Below are positions 58,731 through 64,000 of a stretch of 64,000 nt of DNA, piece after piece. Source of the stretch: Microbulbifer okhotskensis (GTDB taxonomy: Bacteria > Pseudomonadota > Gammaproteobacteria > Pseudomonadales > Cellvibrionaceae); the NCBI RefSeq assembly GCF_023895975.1, contig NZ_JALBWM010000003.1, positions 1-64,000 on the forward strand. Reading direction: 5' to 3'. Below the pieces are notes generated by a model. The model was not told the origin of the DNA. It searched no databases and saw only the letters and a program-made list of their open reading frames with translations. Position 1 is the stretch's first letter. The number at the start of each line of letters is the position of its first letter. Made by a program: the position numbers and the translations under genes.

Positions 58731-60211
58731 CAATCCACCAAACGCCGCACCCAGGGCAATAAATCAGTCGCCAATAATCCACGCTGGCCGTCTTTAGCAG
58801 CACGATTGCCAGCTTCTCCATGCAGCCATACCGCTAAGCGTGCCGCCTCCGCTACAGGAAGATGCTGGCCGATAAGTGCCGCCACAATTCCGGTGAGCAG
58901 GTCTCCCATGCCTCCGGAGGCCATACCCGGATTACCACTGTTAATCAGGTCGACGCCGCCAGCGTGCGCAATGAGTGTACCGGCGCCCTTTAATATCACC
59001 ACCCCACTGAATTTCTGCTGAATGGCAACGGCAGCTGCGACTGGATCGGCGAGCACTTCCGTCGTATCGCAATCCAATAGGCGAGCCGCTTCTCCCACAT
59101 GCGGAGTCAATACCCAATCATCCCGCCTTACTCCGGCCAATACTCGACCTTCCGCGAGAATATTCAACGCATCGGCATCCACCACTAGCGGCACTTCCGC
59201 ACGCCCGGCCCGAGCCAGTAGTTGCTCACTCCAGGGCGAACGCCCCAATCCCGGCCCTACGGCGATCACGCTGGGCCCATCGAGTAGAGGCTCCAGCTCC
59301 TGTCCGGAAATGACCGGGTGAGCCATCACCTCAGGACAGCGGGTTAACACTGCGGACAGATGGTCGGGGCGGGTTGCGAGGGAAATCAGGCCTGCGCCAC
59401 AACGCGCAGAGGACTGCGCGGCCATTAGTGCGGCTCCGCCAAATCCTGTATCGCCACCGACAATCAGAATATGTCCGAACTGGTTTTTATAACTGTCCGC
59501 CGAGCGCGGTGGCAAGCGGCGTATCGCTGACCCCTCGTAGCGCATTGCCAATGGCTGTACCTTACTGAAAAGCACTGCCGGGGCCCCCAAGTTTTCGTAG
59601 ACCACCTCGCCACACAACGCCGGACCACGGCCGCCATAAAGACCAAATTTGCGCCCAATAAAAGTCACTGTCATGTCTGCAGAGACCGCTTCACCCGCAC
59701 TACCGGTGTCCGCACTCAGGCCCGAGGGGATATCCACCGCCAATACTGGCCCCGGGCTTTTATGGATTCTTTCTATAGCGTGTGCCACATCTGAACGCAG
59801 TTCACCGCTGAAACCTGTGCCCAGCAGAGCATCCACAACCAGGGTATCGCCATCGGCGGTATCCAGTTCCGTGAGGGAGGACACTACCTGAACACCCTCC
59901 CGGCAGGCATAGCCGTAGGCCTCTCGCGCGTCTCCGTTCAGGCGCTCGGGGTCAGTAGATGCAAATACGGTGACCGGGAGCTTTTTCTGCGCGGCCAGCG
60001 CTGCAATGACATAACCATCGCCGCCATTATTACCGCCGCCGCAGAAGACCTGCAGGCGGCCAATATCGGGCCAGCGTGCTTGCAAGTGTGAGAATGCCGC
60101 GCGACCGGCGCGCTTCATCAGTTGAATAGAGGGAATTTCCAGTGCAGCGATTGTCTGTCGATCCAACTCACGTACCGATTCGGCACTGTATAGAGGTTGA
60201 GGCGTGTCCAT
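58730..60211 (-). CDS. nnr: Bifunctional NAD(P)HX repair enzyme (epimerase + ADP-dependent dehydratase)
   Basis: 493 residues. The N-terminal YjeF epimerase domain (about 1-215) has MKRAGRAAFSHLQARWP, FCGGGNNGGDGYVIAALAA and VDALLGTGFSGELR. The C-terminal carbohydrate-kinase-like dehydratase domain (about 220-490) has GHILIVGGDTGFGGAALMAAQSSARCGAGLI, AVGPGLGRS, VVDADALNILA, LTPHVGEAARLL, GVVILKGAGTLIA and NPGMASGGMGDLLTGIVAALIGQ. It repairs hydrated nicotinamide nucleotides. It is the first gene of the tsaE-amidase-mutL unit and divergent from queG. Confidence 0.97.
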   Translation of the reverse strand: MDTPQPLYSAESVRELDRQTIAALEIPSIQLMKRAGRAAFSHLQARWPDIGRLQVFCGGGNNGGDGYVIAALAAQKKLPVTVFASTDPERLNGDAREAYGYACREGVQVVSSLTELDTADGDTLVVDALLGTGFSGELRSDVAHAIERIHKSPGPVLAVDIPSGLSADTGSAGEAVSADMTVTFIGRKFGLYGGRGPALCGEVVYENLGAPAVLFSKVQPLAMRYEGSAIRRLPPRSADSYKNQFGHILIVGGDTGFGGAALMAAQSSARCGAGLISLATRPDHLSAVLTRCPEVMAHPVISGQELEPLLDGPSVIAVGPGLGRSPWSEQLLARAGRAEVPLVVDADALNILAEGRVLAGVRRDDWVLTPHVGEAARLLDCDTTEVLADPVAAAVAIQQKFSGVVILKGAGTLIAHAGGVDLINSGNPGMASGGMGDLLTGIVAALIGQHLPVAEAARLAVWLHGEAGNRAAKDGQRGLLATDLLPWVRRLVD

Positions 60212-60345
60212 GCAGCTCCCGCGATGTGGTCAAGAATTCTTCTGTGGCAAAATAGGCGATTACGTCGCCGCCATTTGTGCGAACAGCAAAGTATACCGTC
60301 CCTGCCAGGCATTGTGCTCGCCGGGAATATCGAGCCGCATTACTT

Positions 60346-61458
60346 ATGACCGAATCACTGTTCGCCGAGTTAGCCCAACTGATCAAAATTTGGGGCCGAG
60401 AACTGGGTTTCCAACAAGTAGGGATCACCGATTGCCGCCTGGAAGAAGAAGGCGAACGTCTGCGCACATGGATAGATGCAGGCTATCATGCGGACATGGA
60501 CTGGATGGGCGCGCACGGCGAGAAGCGTTGGCGCCCAGAGCTGCTTGAGCCGGGGACATTGTGTGTGATTAGCGCGCGTTTGGACTACCTGCCACCGGAT
60601 ACCCAACCGATAAAGGTGTTAAAGGATGCGAGCAAGGCCTACGTATCCCGCTATGCCAATGGCCGCGATTACCACAAACTAATTCGCAAACGGCTCGCCA
60701 ACCTGGCAAAGAAAATAGATACCTTTTGTGCTGAGCGGGGCATCGAATCAAAGGGCCGTGCCTTTACCGACAGCGCCCCGGTCATGGAGAAGGCTCTGGC
60801 GGCAAAAGCCGGCCTGGGCTGGATTGGCAAAAATACCCTAGTGATCAATTCAACAGCAGGGTCATACTTTTTTCTCGGTGAGATTTACACCAACCTGCCT
60901 TTACCTGTGGATATCAGCGAGGAAACGGACCAGTGTGGCGAGTGTGTCGCCTGCTTGAAGGTTTGCCCCACTGATGCCTTTGTCGACGACCGCACACTCG
61001 ATGCGCGCCGCTGTATTTCCTATCTCACCATCGAGAACAAAGGCCCAATACCGGAGGAATTTCGCGAGCCCATCGGCAATCGGGTGTTCGGCTGCGACGA
61101 TTGCCAGATCATTTGTCCCTGGAATAAAATTGCCACACCCACCGACGAAAAGGATTTTCACCCTCGTCACGGCCTCGATAGTGGCGAGCTACTCACGCTG
61201 TTTACCTGGGATGAGGAGGAGTTCCTGCGTAAAACTGAGGGCTCGGCCATTCGTCGCATCGGCCACCAGCGCTGGCAGCGCAACCTGGCAGTCGCACTGG
61301 GTAATGGCGAGGCCAATACCGCAGTGATAGAAACACTGGAGAGCGCACGGACCCTCGCATCACCATTGGTTTTAGAGCATATCCAGTGGGCACTTGAGCG
61401 ATTGCGCAGCGGGCGCAAACGCAAGCGAAAAATTAAGCGTAAACCCGCCGATAACTAG
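60346..61458 (+). CDS. queG: QueG, epoxyqueuosine reductase
   Basis: 370 residues from ATG 60346 ([20 protein letters not shown]); frames reaching back to 60277 add residues not expected in the family. Features are [61 protein letters not shown], the two 4Fe-4S clusters [15 protein letters not shown] and [12 protein letters not shown], and a C-terminal HEAT-like helix pair. It uses cobalamin and iron-sulphur clusters for the last step of queuosine synthesis in tRNA. Its stop overlaps the orn stop on the other strand. Confidence 0.97.
   Translation: MTESLFAELAQLIKIWGRELGFQQVGITDCRLEEEGERLRTWIDAGYHADMDWMGAHGEKRWRPELLEPGTLCVISARLDYLPPDTQPIKVLKDASKAYVSRYANGRDYHKLIRKRLANLAKKIDTFCAERGIESKGRAFTDSAPVMEKALAAKAGLGWIGKNTLVINSTAGSYFFLGEIYTNLPLPVDISEETDQCGECVACLKVCPTDAFVDDRTLDARRCISYLTIENKGPIPEEFREPIGNRVFGCDDCQIICPWNKIATPTDEKDFHPRHGLDSGELLTLFTWDEEEFLRKTEGSAIRRIGHQRWQRNLAVALGNGEANTAVIETLESARTLASPLVLEHIQWALERLRSGRKRKRKIKRKPADN
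61455..61458. other. Shared CTAG: overlapping convergent stop codons of queG and orn
   Basis: The palindrome CTAG supplies TAG to queG on the plus strand and TAG to orn on the minus strand. No room is left for an intergenic terminator. Confidence 0.9.
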
Positions 61459-61994
61459 AGGCGAAAGAACGTCTCACGGTAATGGCGCAGCTCTTCAATA
61501 GAATCGCGAATATCGTCCAGCGCCAGGTGATTACTATGCTTCTTCACGCCCTCCAAAACCTCCGGCCGCCAGCGTCGTGCCAGTTCCTTAACCGAACTCA
61601 CATCCAGATTGCGATAGTGAAAGTAGGATTCCAGCGAGGGCATATATTTGACCAGGAAGCGACGATCCTGTCCGATAGAGTTGCCACACATAGGCGATGC
61701 GCCATTAGGTACCCAATGGCGCAGAAACTCTATCGTTTCCCGCTCTGCCTCTCTCTCAGAAATGGAAGACTGTTTTACCCGCGCAACCAGCCCCGATCCT
61801 CCATGCTGCTCCGTGTTCCACTCATCCATGGCATCCAACAGGGCATCCCCCTGGTGAATCACCATCGCCGGGCCCTCAGCAAGAATATTAAGGCGCGAAT
61901 CCGTCACGATGGTGGCAATTTCAATAATGCGCTCTTTGTCTGGATCCAGACCGGTCATCTCCAGGTCAATCCAGACCAGATTATTCTGATCCAC
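61455..61994 (-). CDS. orn: Orn, oligoribonuclease
   Basis: 179 residues from GTG 61994 ([18 protein letters not shown]), 6 bp after a perfect AGGAGG (62001-62006). A TTG at 62009 would put that ribosome site inside the coding region and is less likely. The DEDDh nuclease residues are visible: D and E in WIDLEMTG, D in [10 protein letters not shown], and H and D in [11 protein letters not shown]. It degrades 2- to 5-nucleotide RNAs, including pGpG. It is divergent from rsgA, as in E. coli. Confidence 0.97.
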   Translation of the reverse strand: MDQNNLVWIDLEMTGLDPDKERIIEIATIVTDSRLNILAEGPAMVIHQGDALLDAMDEWNTEQHGGSGLVARVKQSSISEREAERETIEFLRHWVPNGASPMCGNSIGQDRRFLVKYMPSLESYFHYRNLDVSSVKELARRWRPEVLEGVKKHSNHLALDDIRDSIEELRHYRETFFRL

Positions 61995-62080
61995 AGCAGG
62001 CCTCCTCAAACTTTTCGCGCAAGTTACCGCAACTACTCACCAATAGCTATAATCCGCCGCTCGTCCCCAGGTGTCAGTGC

Positions 62081-63121
62081 ATGAGTAAACGTAAGTTAAA
62101 CCGCCGCCAACAGTGGCGTATCAATAAGATCCAGCAAGAGCGTGAAGCCCGCGCCCGCAAGCGCGAGCAATCTGCCGAAGAGTCCCTAGAAGAGGGACAA
62201 TTGGGCCGCGAGCAAGTTGGTCTAGTCATCGCCAATTACGGTACGCAGGTGCTGGTCGAGAGTAAGAGCGATCCAACGCTGCGTCAGCGCTGCCACCTGC
62301 GCGCCAATATCGACCCCCTGGTAACCGGTGACCGCGTCGCCTGGCACCCGGCTACGGAGGATAGCGATGGGGGCATTGGTGTTATCGGTGCTCGGCTGCC
62401 GCGCGATTCGGAACTGCAGCGCCCGGATCGCTATGGCGATCTTAAAACCGTAGCAGCCAATATCGACCGCATTTTAATTGTCATTGCTCCCTATCCCGAG
62501 CCCTTTGCCAATGCCATAGACCGATACCTGGTTGCTGCCGAAACCACCGGTATAGCGCCGATGTTGCTTCTCAACAAAACCGACCTGATCGACGATAGCA
62601 ACCGTGAACAGCTAGAGGAGCTACTCGCTCCTTATCCCGATTTGGGTTATCCGGTCCTCCGATTGTCCACCAAGACCGAGGAAGGCCTACCACAGCTGCT
62701 GCACACCCTAGCGCAAGGCTGCAGTGTTTTTGTCGGTCAGTCCGGCGTGGGCAAGTCATCTCTGGTTAACGCGCTGCTCCCCAGTGCTGGGGCGCGCACC
62801 GGCGCCCTGTCAGAAGCCACATTGAAAGGGACCCACACTACTACTGCGGCAGAGCTGTTTCATCTGCCCTCTGGCGGGGATCTGATAGACTCCCCGGGCA
62901 TTCGCGAATTTGGCCTCTGGCATATGGAGGAAGCGGCACTGCTCGAGGGGTTTATCGAGTTCCGCCCCTTTATCGGACACTGCCGTTTCCGCGATTGCCG
63001 CCATCAGAGTGAGCCCCGCTGTGCCATCCAAAAGGCACTGACCGATGGGGATATCAGCGAACGCCGTATGAACAGTTTTTTGCATCTGCGCAACAGCCTG
63101 GAATCGGAGAACAAGTTTTGA
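62081..63121 (+). CDS. rsgA: RsgA, small-subunit ribosome-maturation GTPase
   Basis: 346 residues. A basic N-terminal tail ([22 protein letters not shown]) and OB fold are followed by the circularly permuted G domain: LLNKTDLID (G4) comes before [15 protein letters not shown] (G1), with [11 protein letters not shown] (G3) after. The zinc knuckle has [16 protein letters not shown]. It checks 30S subunit maturity near the decoding centre. It overlaps the following sulphurtransferase gene by 4 bp. Confidence 0.98.
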   Translation: MSKRKLNRRQQWRINKIQQEREARARKREQSAEESLEEGQLGREQVGLVIANYGTQVLVESKSDPTLRQRCHLRANIDPLVTGDRVAWHPATEDSDGGIGVIGARLPRDSELQRPDRYGDLKTVAANIDRILIVIAPYPEPFANAIDRYLVAAETTGIAPMLLLNKTDLIDDSNREQLEELLAPYPDLGYPVLRLSTKTEEGLPQLLHTLAQGCSVFVGQSGVGKSSLVNALLPSAGARTGALSEATLKGTHTTTAAELFHLPSGGDLIDSPGIREFGLWHMEEAALLEGFIEFRPFIGHCRFRDCRHQSEPRCAIQKALTDGDISERRMNSFLHLRNSLESENKF

Positions 63122-63912
63122 AACTGATTATTGAAGCGGAAGAACTCGCTGCGCAGCTGGAGCACCAAGAGCTATTGATCGTGGATCTGAGCTCACCACA
63201 GAATTTCTACAATGGTCATATTCCGGGAGCCGTGCACCTACCTTTCCAAGCATTGATGGCCGGTACTACACCCGCCCCGGGCAAAATTCCCGATATCCAA
63301 CAGCTGACCCAGGTGTTTCGCGCTATCGGCCTAAAACCGGATCAGCATATCGTTGCCTGCGACGACGAGGGTGGTGGATGGGCCGGACGCTTTCTATGGA
63401 CCCTGGAAATCATCGGACACCGCAATTGCAGCTATCTGAATGGTGGCATGCACGCCTGGCGCGGTGCCGGTCTGCCACTGTCCATCGATGATGCAGCAAT
63501 CACTCCCAGCAATACTGAAATCACTGTAGACGCAGCGGCCGCTATGGACGCCCAACAGATACAGGCACAACTCGGCAATCCAGGCTTCCTGATCTGGGAT
63601 GCCCGTTCACCGCAGGAATATCGTGGCGAACGTGTACTGGCCATGAAAGGCGGACATATTCCAGGCGCTGTCAATTGCGAGTGGACCCAATTGATGGACC
63701 CACAGCGAGATTTACGGATCAGAGCCGACGTCCGCGAGTTTCTCGCAGCCCGAGGAATAGATGACTCGCACACAATCGTAACCCACTGCCAGAGCCATCA
63801 CCGTTCCGGTTTTACCTGGCTCGTCGGCAGATCCCTAGGGTTTGATATCCGCGCTTACCCTGGCTCCTGGAGTGAGTGGGGCAACCTGCCCAATACACCG
63901 GTAGAGCAGTAA
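63118..63912 (+). CDS. Tandem-rhodanese sulphurtransferase (SseA-like)
   Basis: 264 residues from a TTG that overlaps the rsgA stop (TTGA). There are two rhodanese domains: residues 5-115 ([25 protein letters not shown]) and 140-258 ([33 protein letters not shown]). The catalytic loop is in the second domain ([13 protein letters not shown]), with Cys at the loop start. The loop does not match the CG(S/T)GVTA of 3-mercaptopyruvate sulphurtransferases, so the donor is uncertain. It is co-transcribed with rsgA and probably psd. Confidence 0.93.
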   Translation: MKLIIEAEELAAQLEHQELLIVDLSSPQNFYNGHIPGAVHLPFQALMAGTTPAPGKIPDIQQLTQVFRAIGLKPDQHIVACDDEGGGWAGRFLWTLEIIGHRNCSYLNGGMHAWRGAGLPLSIDDAAITPSNTEITVDAAAAMDAQQIQAQLGNPGFLIWDARSPQEYRGERVLAMKGGHIPGAVNCEWTQLMDPQRDLRIRADVREFLAARGIDDSHTIVTHCQSHHRSGFTWLVGRSLGFDIRAYPGSWSEWGNLPNTPVEQ

Positions 63913-63936
63913 AAACACTGAGAAAGATGTAGCTTT

Positions 63937-64000
63937 ATGAATCCAAAACTTTTTGCCGCCCTGCAATACTTCACCCCGCAACACGCACTATCCCGTGCCG
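63937..64000 (+). CDS. psd: Start of phosphatidylserine decarboxylase gene (truncated by window edge)
   Basis: An ATG at 63937 opens MNPKLFAALQYFTPQHALSRA, matching the N-terminal LQY..P...L.R pattern of Psd. The position after orn/rsgA is the same as in E. coli. Only 21 codons are in the window. The enzyme makes phosphatidylethanolamine in the inner membrane. Confidence 0.85.
   Translation, partial: MNPKLFAALQYFTPQHALSRA

Overview
The window looks like the chromosome of a marine-type gammaproteobacterium. The conserved block tsaE-amiB/C-mutL-miaA-hfq-hflX-hflK-hflC-hisZ-purA, together with orn-rsgA-psd, is typical of Gammaproteobacteria. The MutL carries the endonuclease motif of species that lack MutH. 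A Cellvibrionales relative such as Microbulbifer is my guess from gene order and protein flavour only; no rRNA or tRNA gene is present to confirm it.

Layout. 1-6150 (minus) is a two-partner secretion locus: a TpsB outer-membrane transporter followed by the N-terminal 1376 codons of a large TpsA exoprotein that runs off the left edge and is built of about 150-residue repeats. 6232-43514 is a complete type VI secretion (T6SS) island. A membrane-anchored Ser/Thr kinase with a formylglycine-enzyme-like domain is divergent from an hcp-vgrG-PAAR module on the plus strand, which ends with a class 3 lipase (candidate effector) and a small partner protein (candidate immunity/activator). A long minus-strand block, about 38.5 to 14.95 kb, carries tssB/C-fusion, fha, tssJ, tssK, tssL, tssM, tagF, sapC-like, an unknown gene, tssA, tssB, tssC, a second tssC-like gene, tssE, tssF, tssG and clpV. 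Upstream of it lie a RAYT-type transposase relative, and on the plus strand a PP2C phosphatase and an Rhs-core protein. All 13 core Tss components are present. Kinase, phosphatase, FHA protein and TagF imply post-translational (threonine phosphorylation) control of firing.

43.7-64 kb is housekeeping: an AstE/aspartoacylase-family protein, a MltB-type lytic transglycosylase, a PAQR/hemolysin III protein, purA, hisZ, hflC, hflK, hflX, hfq, miaA, mutL, amidase, tsaE, nnr (all minus), queG (plus), orn (minus), then rsgA, a rhodanese and the first codons of psd (plus).

The most unusual content is in the T6SS. There are three TssC-family genes. One is a TssB-TssC fusion whose TssC half stops before the C-terminal region of the canonical protein. 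The other is a full-length paralogue whose GTG start lies inside a hairpin right after tssC. Other oddities are a SapC-family protein inside the operon, a RAYT homologue that has lost both histidines of its HUH motif, an Rhs shell with no toxin tip, and a lipase partner gene with two well-placed translation starts that would give a secreted and a cytosolic form.
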